DNA from: Lepus europaeus
Taxonomy: Eukaryota; Chordata; Mammalia; Lagomorpha; Leporidae
DNA: 64,000 nucleotides
Assembly: GCF_033115175.1 (NCBI RefSeq)
Contig: NC_084827.1
Span: 56,977,201-57,041,200, forward strand
Direction: 5' to 3'
Shown: piece by piece, positions 35,026 to 46,687 of the stretch
How the letters are laid out: every line of letters starts with the position of its first letter
How positions within the stretch are numbered: the first letter of the stretch is position 1
Position numbers and translations under genes: made by a program
The notes under the pieces: model-generated
Databases searched by the model: none
Seen by the model: the letters and a program-made list of their open reading frames with translations, nothing else
Told to the model about the DNA's origin: nothing

Positions 35026-35345
35026 ATTTATCTTTATTTATTTGAAAGGCATGCACACACACAGAGAGAAGCAGAGAGAGCGTGAGAGACAGACAGACAG
35101 ATAGACAGACGCAGCACACATCTGCAGGCTCATGCCTGGAATGCCTGCAATAACCAGGGCTGGGCCAAAGCTGTGAGCCAGGAACCCAATCTGGGTCTCC
35201 CATATGGGTGATGGGGATTCAGCTACCTGAACCACCACTGGTTCCTTCCTGTGATGTGCATTAGCTAAACTCTGGAATTGGGAGTGAAGCCAGGACTCAA
35301 ACCTTGGTACTTCAGTTTGGGTGGCAGGCATCCCTCCTCTGGCCT
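35026..35345 (-). mobile_element. older CSINE, antisense
   Basis: Tail TTTATTTATTTGAAAGGC, a (AGAC)n-rich block at 35089-35110, GGGTCTCCCATATGGGTGA and a degraded head. Divergence suggests an older subfamily. Confidence 0.78.
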
Positions 35346-35401
35346 CAAATTCTGTCCTGTTGTTTTCACTCTCCTGTGGCAAATAGTTATTAAAATACAT
35401 A

Positions 35402-35721
35402 TTTTTTAAAGATTTTATTTATTTTTTGAATGGTAGAGTTACAGAAAGAGAGACAGAGAGAAATGTCTTCTATCTGCTGCTTCATTCTCTCAAATGATCA
35501 TAACAGCTGGAGCTGGGCTGATCCAAAGCAAGGAGCCAGGAGCTTTTCCCAGGTCTCCCACGTGAGCCCAGGGGTCCAAGAACTTGGGTTGTCTTCCAAT
35601 GCTTTCCCAGGATATTAGCAGGGAGCAGGATCAGAAAAGGAGCAGCCTGGACATGAACGGGTGCCCATATGGGATGCCAGCACCACAAAGCTTTAGCCCA
35701 TTACACCACAGTGCCAGCCCC
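35402..35721 (-). mobile_element. CSINE, antisense, full length
   Basis: Tail AAAGATTTTATTTATTTTTTG, GGAGCCAGGAGCTTTTCC, TGCCCATATGGGATGCCAGC and head ACACCACAGTGCCAGCCCC. Short TSD candidate AAAATACAT / AAAGTACAT. Confidence 0.9.
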
Positions 35722-36640
35722 TAAAGTACATCTTAAATGCACCAATTGAAAGCACTCATATTCATTCCACCTAGGCACTTAGTAACTCCATCTAGAATAG
35801 CTCAGATATGTAAAGCCTCATGGCAGACAATTGTAAACAGAAAGCTAAAATAAACACTTAATGACTTCAGAGATTATATATGCTTCCTAGGTCAGTGAGC
35901 TAAAGCTTGCAAGATGTTTTCAATCACTCCAACTGGTTAGAAATGATAAAATATTGGACTCAAACAGTGAGAAAAATCCAAACATAGCTAGCCAAATTTG
36001 AATTTGCTTTCAATAATTAACAAAATGTGTTAGGAATTCAGGATATTTGCTGCTTAGCACTGGCTCTGTTCAAACTGAATTTCACCTTGCAGTATGTGTG
36101 TTACTTTACATTCACCATCCTCTTAAATACACTTGGTGCTTTTATCACTCATTCAAAATAATTTCACAAAAATCAATTTATTTCTTAAGGAAAACATATT
36201 CTTAAATTGCTTTTCCCTGTAGAATTGTTATTCCAAATGTTTTCCACAATGAGAAAGAAGTATGCCACACTCCCAAGAGAATGCCAGGCATCAGTGTATG
36301 CAGAGGGAATGAGAGCCGGTGCAGGCTCTTTCTAGAGATCTCACATGGAAACCCTAGATCCAGAAGAGAATGGAAGAAAATGTGTTTCCATCTTACATTG
36401 GTTGTGATTTGTTTTGTATAATTTTTGGAAAACTTGTAAGTAAATGTTAATCTGCCCAGGATATATAGGGACATCTACCAGTCCAAGCAATCTCAGGACA
36501 ACAAAGAATCATAGTCAGGTGGAGCTTACAGAAGATGCAGACACTTAAATGAGAACTGCTCCATCTACTCTGCATTTGTGTAACATGACGTGCATACATA
36601 TTCACAACTGTGTTACACTTGAGTAGACACTGTCTCTTCC
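35722..36640. other. no recognised gene or repeat
   Basis: AT-rich DNA. A 90-codon minus-strand frame at 36202-36474 has no recognised domain. Confidence 0.45.
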
Positions 36641-36642
36641 CA

Positions 36643-36800
36643 GTTTCTTTCTTTCCTTTCTTTCTTTGACTTTATAATTATTCCTTCCCTCCCTCTTCAC
36701 TGCTCCCTTCTACCTTCCCTTTCCCCTTCCTTCCTTCCTTCCTTCCTTCCTTCCTTCCTTCCTTCCTTCCTTCCTTCCTTCCTTCCTTCCTCTGTCTCCT
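36643..36800. repeat. (CCTT)n polypyrimidine microsatellite
   Basis: A CTTT-rich start, then about 17 uninterrupted CCTT units at 36726-36792, within a longer pyrimidine-rich stretch. It is the strand complement of the unit at 28348-28471. Confidence 0.95.
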
Positions 36801-38240
36801 CCCCTTCCTTCCTTTGCTTATCTTGGATTAAGACATCACACACATGGCCCTCCTGCTCTAGAGCACAGCATTTGTTTTTCTTCCCAGTAATGATCTACAA
36901 TCAATATTCAAATCAAACAAATGTTATTTTTTTTACTACAGAATAGAAACAAATGTGATCACATAAAACCACTAAGTTGTGACTTCCCTACCTTTGAAAT
37001 TCATTCTTGTGATTTACTTCCTTTAATTCTTGGAGATGCATTTTGCACTAACTTTCTCATATTTATCTTAAAATTTACCAGTCCTCTTTCTAATTATGTG
37101 AGTTGATGATTTCAATATACCATTATTTTAAAATTCTGTTTGACTATTTATTATGCTTTTTCAAATATAGTAATTTTTGAAGATGTTTTCCTTTTCTATA
37201 ATTATTCTATAATTATAATTTCTATAATTATTAAACACGCTAGTTTAATTGCTTGAGCTTATTGTAGTTTAGTTTCTCCTCTGAGAAGTAATCCCATGGT
37301 AGTCCAGATTGCTTTGTGAATGGAACTGGACGCCCAGAAATACTTGTTTCTTTTTCCCACAATGGGCATGAACCCTAACCACTTTGCCCTCTACAAGATA
37401 TAAGAAATTAAAAATAATGCTATTTGCTATTATATATGTTGACACTTGTTATATTGGAGTTAGTTGGGGAAGGACAATGAGAATGCAGGACATGGTGCGT
37501 TGCTTTTCAGCTTTGATGGTATTCATGAATGGTGCAGGAGATTGCTTCCACTGAAAGTCATTTGCAAAATGTCTCCATTCTGCTACCTTACTCTGTAGAC
37601 CTGTAGAAGATCATAGCCATCAATACTGGCAAGCACACAGCTTAAAAAGACCCATAAGCTAAAATCAAAAATAAAGGTAAAGTCGGGAAGTCCTATGTTC
37701 AGAATATTTTCCTTGCAGGAACGAAATAAACTGAGACTAATTCTCTCTTCCTGACAGCAGCATCAACGTTGTGTTTTGTGTATGAAGGCAAGATTGCAGC
37801 CAGCCTCTGTCCCCGGTCAGACATGTTCTGTGTGTGTCTTACACAGCAGGTCTTGGGGATCACTGCTGTTAGCAATGCTCTTGGATAACATCTATCGAGA
37901 CTTCTTGTTCTTTCAGTCCTGGGCTCTCCACTTGCAATTCCCACTCTGCCAAGCTTCTACTGTCCAAGTAGGCCTTATCCTGGCTCCTCCTTTTCAGTCA
38001 CCTACGGCCCCACTCATGTGATGTTTCTAGAAGAAACATAATCTTTCTTCTAGCTTCTGTAGCATTCATCAGACAATTGAGACACATCCTCTACATTACA
38101 GGCCCTCTGCTAGACATTGAGAATAAAGAAGAAAAGAAAATAGATATGACCCTTTCCTATTATAACAGAGTCCACTGGGGAACAGAAATTAGGCAACTGT
38201 GAAACAAATGAAGGTTTCCAAAGCATTATAATTGCTATGA
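36801..38240. other. no recognised gene; old repeat traces at the right end
   Basis: An AT palindromic stretch lies near 37195-37240 (TATAATTATTCTATAATTATA). The segment at about 38100-38235 (GGCCCTCTGCTAGACATTGAG) resembles an old mammal-wide repeat that continues after the next CSINE. Open frames at 37699-38021 overlap on both strands. Confidence 0.4.
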
Positions 38241-38254
38241 AGAAAATAGATAAG

Positions 38255-38575
38255 GGACCAGTGCTGTGACATAGTAGGCTAAACCTCTGCCTAATGTGCC
38301 GCCATTCCATATGGGCACCGGTTTGAGTCCTAGCTGCTCATCTTCTGATCCAGCTCTCTGCCTATGGCCTGGGATTGCAGGAGAAGATGACACAAATGCT
38401 TGGGCCCCTGTACCCACGTAGGAGACCTGGAAGAATCTCCTGGCTCCTGGCTTCGGATAGGCCCAGCTCCAGCTGTTGCGGACATTTGGGGAGTGAGCCA
38501 GCAAATGGAAGACCTTTCTGTCTCTCCATCTCGCTGTCTGTAGCTCTACCTTTCAAATAAATAAAATCTGAGAAA
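38255..38575 (+). mobile_element. CSINE, full length
   Basis: Perfect 14-bp TSD AGAAAATAGATAAG is at 38241-38254 and 38576-38589. Head GGACCAGTGCTGTGAC, GCACCGGTTTGAGTCC over the B box, and AAATAAATAAAATC tail. Confidence 0.95.
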
Positions 38576-38589
38576 AGAAAATAGATAAG

Positions 38590-40162
38590 ACTCTATGATC
38601 AGATGATCAGGTAATAGAAATAAACAGTTTCATGTAATTAGACTTACATAGGAGCAAGTTAGTTAAAATGCTTTCTAATGTGAATTGCAAAATGAGAAAA
38701 TTGCTAGATATAAGGAATTTTAACCAAAGCAATAAACTCTTGAATATACGACTGATTAGTTTGTCCCACTGACAATATTTAGTTAATTCATACAAGTATA
38801 ACTCTGAATCCTTATGTTTTCTTACCTCTAGTGAATACCTAAAATCAATACTAATCCAAGCATTTTGTGTAGGCTCATTTCATGTATACCAAGGATTTTC
38901 TTCAAGATGTCACTCAGAGTGGATTCCAGATGTGTAGCTTGCATGCTGTCCCAACACTACTGTTATCAATACCCCACACCATGAGTTGTCCAGACTTAAA
39001 ATTTCAGGTGGGCCACAAAAAATTTAAAGTGAGGCAAAAGAGAAGTAGTTATACTAAATTCCTAAACTCTTGGTACAGTGTAAAAAGTTAATAAAAATCC
39101 CTGCATAATATATCTCTACTTAGATTAATGTAAATTGGCAAATTATTTACCAAAGGGAGTTATAAAACGCAGTGAGTCTCACTTTGAACTGTTGGATGAA
39201 TATCACCTCTGTCACATGAACTAGACACATTTTTAAATTGTTGTAGTAACAGGGAGTTTGCAAATTCTGGAGGAAAAATGTGCAGAGGGCATTGCTAATT
39301 TCAGTTCATAAAAAGTTGCTACTTTCCTAAGCAGCAACTTTAACTCTATGTTCTGTCATTAACTAATGACAGAAAAAGACCTCAGATTTTAGTTTTGATG
39401 AACTACAGGAAACATGGTCTTTAATTTTTCAGCAGCCCTGGGGCAACTTCCAGTGTTAAGATAAAGGTAAACTTCTATCAGCTGTAAGACTGAATCCTCA
39501 TAGCTCTATTTCAATTGTTGCTGCAAAATGTGCGTGGGAAATGATCTAAAGAAAGACTATTAAAATCAGAACCTTGCTGCAGGGTGACATTCCGTGAAGT
39601 GACAAATTAAACGTTCACATGTCATATGTCATTGTACTGTGACTTAAAAGTGCGCTTTCTACCCAAGACTTGATTCTCTTACTCAAGCTCTCCCAAGGGA
39701 TTTCTTACACAATGTGCCAGATAGGAATCCAAGTTAGCTACCTATGTACAGATGCTACCTTCAGAATCCCAAAGTGAGGAACATTTTCAGTTATGGTCTG
39801 CTGCTATCTTTCATCATAAGAACGATAATTTCTGAAATTCTCTGAGACAGAAAATGGTGATTCTACTGTAGAACAACTAAAATAAAGATTGATTTGCAGG
39901 CACTTGATAATCTGGTTTCTTCTCAAGCCATGATGTACAGATACAGTCAACATGAAATGAAAGAGAAATCAAGTTCTAACATTCTAGCTGTTATTGGACA
40001 CTGTGTGACTAGGGACCAATACATTTTAAAAAGTAGTTGTAAGTGAAATAATTTCAACACTGTATTTTGTATCACTTAATACATTCAGAATACTCTCATT
40101 TCAACATCCAACCAATATAAAATTATTAGTCTGTCTTTTAAAGAATTCATTCATTATAAACC
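38590..40162. other. no recognised gene or repeat
   Basis: Contains a perfect 10+2+10 palindrome at 39352-39373 and a nearby hairpin at 39313-39340. No coding signal. Confidence 0.45.
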
Positions 40163-40316
40163 ATAGAGCCAGCATGGTGGCATAGCACGCTCAGACACTA
40201 CCTGCAACACTAGCATTGGAATTCCATATTCAAGAGCCACTTGGAGTCCGAGATGCTCTGCTTCTCATCCAACTCCCTGCTAATGTGCCTGGGAAAGCAG
40301 CAGAAGATGGTGCAAG
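40163..40316 (+). mobile_element. CSINE, left half (split by an LTR)
   Basis: Head AGAGCCAGCATGGTGGC to CAGCAGAAGATGGTGCAAG. The SINE then stops and resumes at 40793. Confidence 0.85.
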
Positions 40317-40792
40317 TGATAGGGTGTAACTAGGCAGTTAATTAAAGTTTAGATGGCCTGGAATTCTTGCCTCCCTGCAATGTAACCTTATCTCTGTACT
40401 TGCTATCTTGATTTGCCCACCTTCTCAGGATGTACCTGAGCCCAGGTGCATGCAAAGACCCCACCCACATTTGTATCTCTGATTAAGGTACTAGCTTCAA
40501 CTTCATAAAATAGGCTGAGAGCAGAGCAGAGATCTCTTTTCCACCACGTAGCACAAATGGAGGTACTGCTCTCTTTTTCTCTCTCTTTCATAGGCAAACC
40601 ACTCATGATGGGTATTTCTCCTTGTGGGGTGGCTCACACTCAAATGTTTGTTCCTTCACTACTAAATAAATTCTGTTCTCATTTATACACACAGAGATAG
40701 AGAAGAGAGAAGAGAGATGCCTATTCCTTGAATTCTTATCTCTGTGGGTGCAGGAGCCTGGAATAGAAACTAGAATACACAACCCCACATCA
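40317..40792 (+). mobile_element. solo LTR of an endogenous retrovirus inside a CSINE
   Basis: This 476-bp insertion starts TGATAGGGTG and ends CCACATCA. Putative 4-bp TSD is CAAG (40313-40316) against CAGG (40793-40796), one mismatch. A TATA-like CATAAAATAGG lies at 40504-40514 and a poly(A) signal AATAAA at 40665-40670, in the order expected of U3-R-U5 on the plus strand. No internal retroviral genes flank it. The class is uncertain. Confidence 0.68.
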
Positions 40793-40968
40793 CAGGTATG
40801 TGGGTCCCTGCTACCCATGTAGGAAACTCAGATGGAGTTCCTGACTTCAGGCTTCAGCCTGGCCCAGACCCTGATTTTACAGCTATCTGGGGAGTAAACC
40901 AATGGATGGATGATCTCTCTCTGTCTCTCTGTCACTCTGCCTTTAGAAAATGTAAATATTTTCTTTAA
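40793..40968 (+). mobile_element. CSINE, right half (split by an LTR)
   Basis: Resumes at TATGTGGGTCCCTGC (consensus TGCTTGGGCCCCTGC) and goes on to GATGGAGTTCCTGACTTC, the CT-rich block and a short tail. Confidence 0.85.
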
Positions 40969-42393
40969 AAAATCAGTGTACATTTTACAGTTTATCTTTA
41001 TTCTCACTAGACAATTTTTAAGTGCCTCATCACCATATATGGCTGCCATTAATCATATTATATAACCCAGCTCTGGACAAATCTCATTTTCATTAAATTC
41101 TTGTGTCTTAAACAGAAAGAAGTTAAGGCTGGAATAATCAAGACAAAACTGGGATATAACATTGAGAAAGAGAGAGTGAAAGGGAGACAGAGAGAAGAGA
41201 AAGAGGCACAGACATCTGAATGGGCAGACTTGATTCACATAATAAAGTTGAGCTTGTAATATAAAAGTGGGACATGATATATTTGGAATTTCAATTGATT
41301 CTGAACTGTAGTAAGAGAATACAAAATTGAACCTCATTCAGTGTTAAGTGGTCATGATAGTGCAAAAGTTCTCTTGTAGAATAAAATAGAAATCCTTTAT
41401 GACCTTTAATCTATATAAGAAAAATAATCTCTGGGAACAATGCTTGTCTTCAAATAATGATTAGAAAGACTGTTGCAGAGAAAAGTTATCCTTTGTTAGA
41501 TGAACTAAAGAAACATCTTTTACACCAAAATATGGCCATTCCATTTGTACATTAGTCAATTCAATAAACATATTGAGAGCCTACTATGCAAAAACTCAAA
41601 ATGCTGAGAGGGGAGAAATATGAATAATAAAAAAGTACATGTGGTTTAAAAAAATGGGATAGCTAAGGTAGATAATTCTTATAGAAATTGCTCTAACATG
41701 GACAAGACAGCGACTTGGAAAGTGCAGGGCTGTAAAGCCTCAAGCATCATAAAATTATTGTGTCTGAGTTCACGGCTGGCAATAGTGAGTTGAGCAGTTT
41801 CAAACCAATCCTATTGCCAAGAATTACATGGAATTTAGAACACATTTCTTGTAACAAAACTTGTTATTGAAACCATCAGAGAACTTCCAAGACAGTAAAG
41901 TTTCACAGATCTGAATTCAGACAAAATGAGGGCAGTTTGGAAAGGTGAACAAGACATTTGCTGCTGCTTTTCTGTAACTTTCAATACTGTGAATCTGAAG
42001 TTGAGACACAATGCAGCACTTTCAACACACAAAAAAATTAGAAACACATGAATATTCTTAATGTCCAGACTAAGTAATAAAGCAAAGTAGTAACAAAAAC
42101 AAAGAGAAATATTCCTTGTTATCTTCAGTAATAATCTGTTTGATTTTAACATAGCCACAGCAACTTTTTTTTATAATTACTCTTTACAAAGTATGCTTGT
42201 CATGCATTTATTTTTTATCTATCTCTTTATTTTTAGAACTCACGGATTATACACATAATCATTATTATTTATTTCCTCAGAGTAACAATCTCAGTTTATT
42301 AAACAGATTGTTCATTCTGCTTGACTATAATGTAACTAAATTTTGTGATCAACTATAAATTCAGTTTTATGATTAAGTTTTCTTTTTCTTTTT
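40969..42393. other. no recognised gene; trace of an old repeat
   Basis: TCAATTCAATAAACATATTG and the following GAGCCTACTATGC at about 41558-41590 resemble a common old mammalian repeat. A GA-rich tract lies at 41164-41205. The 94- and 107-codon minus-strand frames have no recognised domain. Confidence 0.4.
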
Positions 42394-42703
42394 TAAAGAT
42401 ATATTTATTTATTTGAAAGGCAGAGTTACAGAGAGGTGGAGACAGAGAGAGAAAGATCCTCCATCTACTGGATCACTCCCAAATAGTTGGATTGGCCAGA
42501 GCTGGGCCAATCCAAAGCTAGGGGCCGGGAGCTCTTTTCTGGTCTCCCACACTGGTGCAGGGTTCCAAGCACCTGGTTCATCCTCCACTGCCCTCCCAGG
42601 TGACAGCAGAGAGTCCTTTGGGACGTGGAGCAGCCCGGCCTTAAACCTGCACTCATATGGGATGTCGGCACTGCAGGTGGTGGCAGCACCCACCATGCCC
42701 CAG
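42394..42703 (-). mobile_element. CSINE, antisense
   Basis: Tail AAAGATATATTTATTTATTTG, GGCCGGGAGCTCTTTTCTGG and CACTCATATGGGATGTCGGC. The head is altered (GTGGCAGCACCCACCATGCCCC). Confidence 0.88.
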
Positions 42704-43214
42704 TTAGTTTTTCTTTTAACTTGCTGTCATTTACTCCTATTTTGTTCCTTTCCAGAATTCTTCCATATTAACTGAATACAATTTAGAATTCAAAGTTATT
42801 CACTTGCATTGTTTTGAGGAAAAACACATTTTGGGGAGTTGCTTTAGTAGTCACAATATTAATTCAAGCATGATATTCACTTTTGAAGTAATATTATAGT
42901 ACTTCACTTAGTAAGAACAGAAACACAGCTGGATAAAGTATTATTGTATATGTGTTACTCAGCTTTTTATTACATTGAAATGCCTAAGAGGAGTCTCACG
43001 GGAAAGAAATGGGTTATTTCAGGTTACTATTTGGAGGTCATGTGTAGTTCAGGATCAGGCAACCCCATAGTCTGTGTCTGGTGGAGGCTGTTTGTAGAGG
43101 TGCAAACAGTCGCAGTGTGAGCCTGGAAACAGAGAGAGGACAGCTAGCAGAACTGAACTCAAATAATCACCAATGCTCTTGTCAGACCCACCCTCCAAGG
43201 CTGCATTATCATGA
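42704..43214. other. no gene; possible old repeat at 42950-43214
   Basis: GGGTTATTTCAGGTTACTATT, TTCAGGATCAGGCAACCCC and CAGACCCACCCTCCAAGGC recall an old mammalian interspersed repeat that I cannot name. The left part is AT-rich without features. Confidence 0.35.
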
Positions 43215-43745
43215 CTCAAAATCTTCCATGGGCCATAGCTCCTCTCTGCAACATTGAGATGTCACACTTTAAAGAGCTACATGAGTGTTGTGAAGTACTC
43301 CACTCATAACAGTATCTCAAGGAACAGGGAGGCCCAAGGAGACAGAAAGAAACGCAGAAATGACTGGTAGGTGAAGCAGTCAGAACACACAAAATGTGTG
43401 TTGAGTTTGACACCTTATATGGCCACCATGCCTGGCACCCCCAAACAAGGTGAATAGTGACATCAGTGATTACCATAACAGATACAGTTACACTGAAGTT
43501 TGAAACACTGTAAGAATTAGCAAAATACTGCACAGACACATGGAGTGAGCACACTGTAGGATCAGTGGTGCCTACAGGCTTGTTCACTGCTGGATTGGTT
43601 GATACAAGCTCTCGATTTGAGTAACAAAACTCAACTGTAAAAAATAAAAAGCAAAAAAAAATTTCTAAAAAAAAGTGAAGAAAGAAAAAACACAAAGCAC
43701 ACAATATATGCAAAAAGCAATAAAGTGATATGCAAGAATATGAGG
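43215..43745 (+). mobile_element. Tigger1-like DNA transposon remnant, 3' part
   Basis: Phrases in order (TATCTCAAGGAACAGGGAGG, TGAAGCAGTCAGAACACAC, ACACCTTATATGGCCACC, TACTGCACAGACACATGGAG, AAGCAATAAAGTGATATGC) match the 3' portion and degenerate terminal inverted repeat of the mammalian Tigger1 (TcMar) family from memory. The 165-codon minus-strand open frame at 43216-43713 lies entirely within it and is not a gene. Confidence 0.62.
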
Positions 43746-44087
43746 AGTGTTTATATTTCTAATTATATTCTACCATCTTTTGTGCTATATGTATCTGTAT
43801 TTCAATGTATTTTCCTAAATATGATGATATATTACCTAAAATGTGTTTGTTTAAAAAGTAATTTTCTTTTTGTTTTAATCATTAAGAAAGAATAATGCAT
43901 GCATAATTTTGTTTATATTTACCATTCCATATATCTTCAATCCTTTCTGTAGCTCAGATTTCTATCTAACATCACTTTCACTAAAACTACATACCTTCTA
44001 CTAGATTTCTACTGCCTATCTGCTAGTGAGAGATTCTCTCAGTTCTGTCTACCTGGGAATACCTTCATTTATTCTTTTAATTTTTTT
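43746..44087. other. no recognised feature
   Basis: AT-rich spacer. Confidence 0.5.
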
Positions 44088-44420
44088 AAAAGATTTATTT
44101 TATTTACTTGAGAGAAAGAGTTACAAAGAGAGGTAGAGCCACAGAGAGAGAGAGAGAGATCTTCCATCTGCTGGTTCATTCTCCAGATGGCTGCAACAAC
44201 CGGAGCTGTGCCAATCTGAAGCCAGGAATCAGGTGGTTCTTCCGGGTCTCTCACGTGGGTGCAGGAGCCCAACTAACTTGAATCATCTTCTACTGCCTTT
44301 CCCAGGCCATAGCAGAGCGCTGGATTGGAAGAGGATCAGCTGGGACTAGAACTAGTGCCCATATGGGCTGCCAGCACTTCAGGCCAGGGCTTTAACCCAA
44401 TGCTTTATAGTGCCAGCCCC
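44088..44420 (-). mobile_element. CSINE, antisense
   Basis: Tail AAAAGATTTATTTTATTTAC, (GA)n, GAAGCCAGGAATCAGG, GTGCCCATATGGGCTGCCAG and TTTATAGTGCCAGCCCC head. Confidence 0.9.
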
Positions 44421-44437
44421 TGGCTCCCTACTCTTAA

Positions 44438-44690
44438 TTTTTAATTTGAGAGGCAGACAGATAAGGCACAGAAAAATAGAGTTCACTTCCCGGGTGCTTT
44501 CTGTGACTGGCCTTGGTCTGGGCTACACTGGTAGCAGGGATGTAATCCAGGTAATGTAATCCACACAGATGCCGTTTCTACTGCCTCCCAGAGTCTATAC
44601 TCTCAGAAAGCAGGAGTCAGTGGACAATGCCAAGAATCTTGAATCCAAGAACCCTAATGCAGGATGCAGGTGTATCAACCACTGGTTAGA
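44438..44690 (-). mobile_element. old degraded CSINE, antisense
   Basis: TTTGAGAGGCAGACAGATAA and the ATGTAATCCAGGTAATGTAATC region follow the SINE order loosely. Low similarity suggests an older subfamily. Confidence 0.5.
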
Positions 44691-44806
44691 CAATTTTTCT
44701 AACACTTATTTTTGAAAGACATTAGTTGGCTATTGAATCCTTCATTGATTTTCTCATAATTTCAAAGGTGTGTTTTCCTTGTCTTCTGTATTGTATAATT
44801 TTTAAA

Positions 44807-44953
44807 ATTTTTTTTAAAGATTCATTTTATTGGGGCTGGCGCTGTGGCGCAGCAGGTTAATGCCCTGGCCCAAAGCGCCGGCATCCCATATGGGCACTGG
44901 AAGTCCATTATCCCTGTATGTGTCATGATTTTGCAACCTTAATGGAGTCCTCA
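44807..44953 (-). mobile_element. rearranged, 5'-inverted CSINE insertion
   Basis: A 13-bp TSD TATAATTTTTAAA is at 44794-44806 and 44954-44966. The 147-bp insert has an antisense CSINE tail (AAAGATTCATTTTATT) on the left. Fused to it, in the opposite orientation, is a CSINE head starting GGGGCTGGCGCTGTGGC at 44832 and ending at 44900, with a perfect A box TGGCGCAGCAGG at 44844-44855. A further 53 bp (44901-44953) is not CSINE. The arrangement fits twin priming with filler. Confidence 0.8.
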
Positions 44954-44974
44954 TATAATTTTTAAATGTGTTTA

Positions 44975-45296
44975 TAATAATTTTTTTGAACATCAGAGTA
45001 CACAGAGAGTTGGAGAGACAGAGAGAGAGAGACATCTTCCATCCTCAGGTTCACATTCCAGATAGTCTTGATGGCCTGGGCTGGGCCAGGCTAAAGCCAG
45101 GATCCAGGAGTTTCATCCATGTCTTCCACATGAGTAGCAGGGGTTCAAGTACTTGGGCCAGCTTCCACTAAAATTTCCCAGGTCAGTAGCAGGGAGCTGA
45201 TTGGAAATGGAGCAACCAGATGTTGAACTGGCACCGACTTGGGATGCCAGCATTGGCAATGGCTTTACCTGTTGTGCCATAACCCCAGCTCCTGTG
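44975..45296 (-). mobile_element. CSINE, antisense, diverged
   Basis: AGTACACAGAGAGTTGGAG tail side, AAGCCAGGATCCAGGAGTTTC, TTGGGATGCCAGC and head CCATAACCCCAGCTCC. Confidence 0.83.
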
Positions 45297-45765
45297 TTTA
45301 TAATCTTAAATCATGATCTCCTTCATGGTAGAAACTAGGGCTTGGAAATTAGATCTCTCCCCCAACCCTAAACCCGGTCCCTGTTTCTTATTTTGTTCTT
45401 ACTAAATTTAGGAATTGATGTGCAGAATCCTACTTACAAACTTATGGAATGAGAACTGCTAGAAACAAAATTAAGGAAAAGTAATTCCTTTCGCAGATTG
45501 CAATTCAAAACTAAGAGCTGAATTTTAAAGAAACAATATAAACTTCACACATTTACCAGAAATATAAGGAAAAATTGTTAGCCTTTTCAAAGTACCCAAC
45601 TGGCTCAACATTAATTATATCCATGTTCTGCTTTGTTCTACCTTCCCACTTTTCAGTACTTGAGTTGACATTTTCCTTCTTTGAATTTTATCTTTCTATA
45701 TATTCATGATCACCCTTGTTATTCATTTTCAGTCATCCTTTGTTTAGTTGTGGTTTCTTTCTTTT
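45297..45765. other. no recognised feature
   Basis: AT-rich spacer; no repeat or gene recognised. Confidence 0.5.
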
Positions 45766-46100
45766 TTATAAATATTTATTTATTTGTAGAAAGAGCAACA
45801 GAGAAAGAGAGAGTGAGAGAAAGAGAGAGAGATCTTCCATCCATGGGTTTATTCCCCAAATGGTCTCAACAGCCAGGGCTGGGCCAGGTCAAGGTCAGGA
45901 GCCTAGAACTTGGAACTCCATAGGGGTCTCCTACATGTGTGGCAGGTGACCCAAGTATTTGGGTCATCTTCTGCTGCTTTCCCAGGTGCATTAGCAGAGA
46001 GCTGATTGGAAGTGGAGCAATGGGGACTGGAACTGGTGCACTGCTACAGCATGCAGTCATTACAAGTGATGGTTTAACCTGCTCCACCACAAATGCTCTT
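45766..46100 (-). mobile_element. CSINE, antisense
   Basis: Tail ATAAATATTTATTTATTTG, GA-rich block, CAAGGTCAGGAGCCTAG, GGCAGGTGACCCAAGTATT and a degraded head with TCCACCAC. Confidence 0.84.
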
Positions 46101-46683
46101 GGTGACTTCATGTTGTGTATTGATCTGCAACAGTTCTACTCCACCCATCCTCTCCCCATTTTTTCTCCAATCTATGTTTCACTATCAAGTTTTCTTTCAC
46201 TAGAATTATAAATCTTTGGAGAAATTGTTCCAAATTACTATGTGAGTGAAACATAACTCTGTGAGTTACTAAAAAAAGCATGGAGAGCGACACAGGTGTC
46301 CACTTCTCCCTTTGCTTAGATCTGCCATATCAAAATGAAAGAAAAGGAAAATATTAATTCTATCTATTTTTAGATCTTATTGTTTTATTTCATCAAGGAA
46401 AATTTCTATGTTAGTATCAAAACCTTTCAGAAGGCTAATAAATTTATTCTATTAGTTCCTACTGTCATATATTATATATTGTTTTATCATAGAAGGAAAT
46501 TATGAATTGCCCATGAAATGCACTGTTCATAGATTTATGGTGACTGCCCTGTTATGTTTTGGCTTATTACAAGAGTATGCATTCATGTATATTTTCAAGA
46601 GATATTCCGCAAAACATGAATATTAGAGAGACTGCACTACAAAACTTACCACTTCACTTCTCTAAGATGAGCAACCTTTGGTG
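46101..46683. other. no recognised feature
   Basis: AT-rich DNA up to the solo LTR; no repeat or gene recognised. Confidence 0.5.
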
Positions 46684-46687
46684 AATG

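Noticed and set aside
43216-43713. 165-codon minus-strand ORF as a gene
   Set aside because: It lies within a Tigger1-like element, in antisense, with no protein domain recognised.
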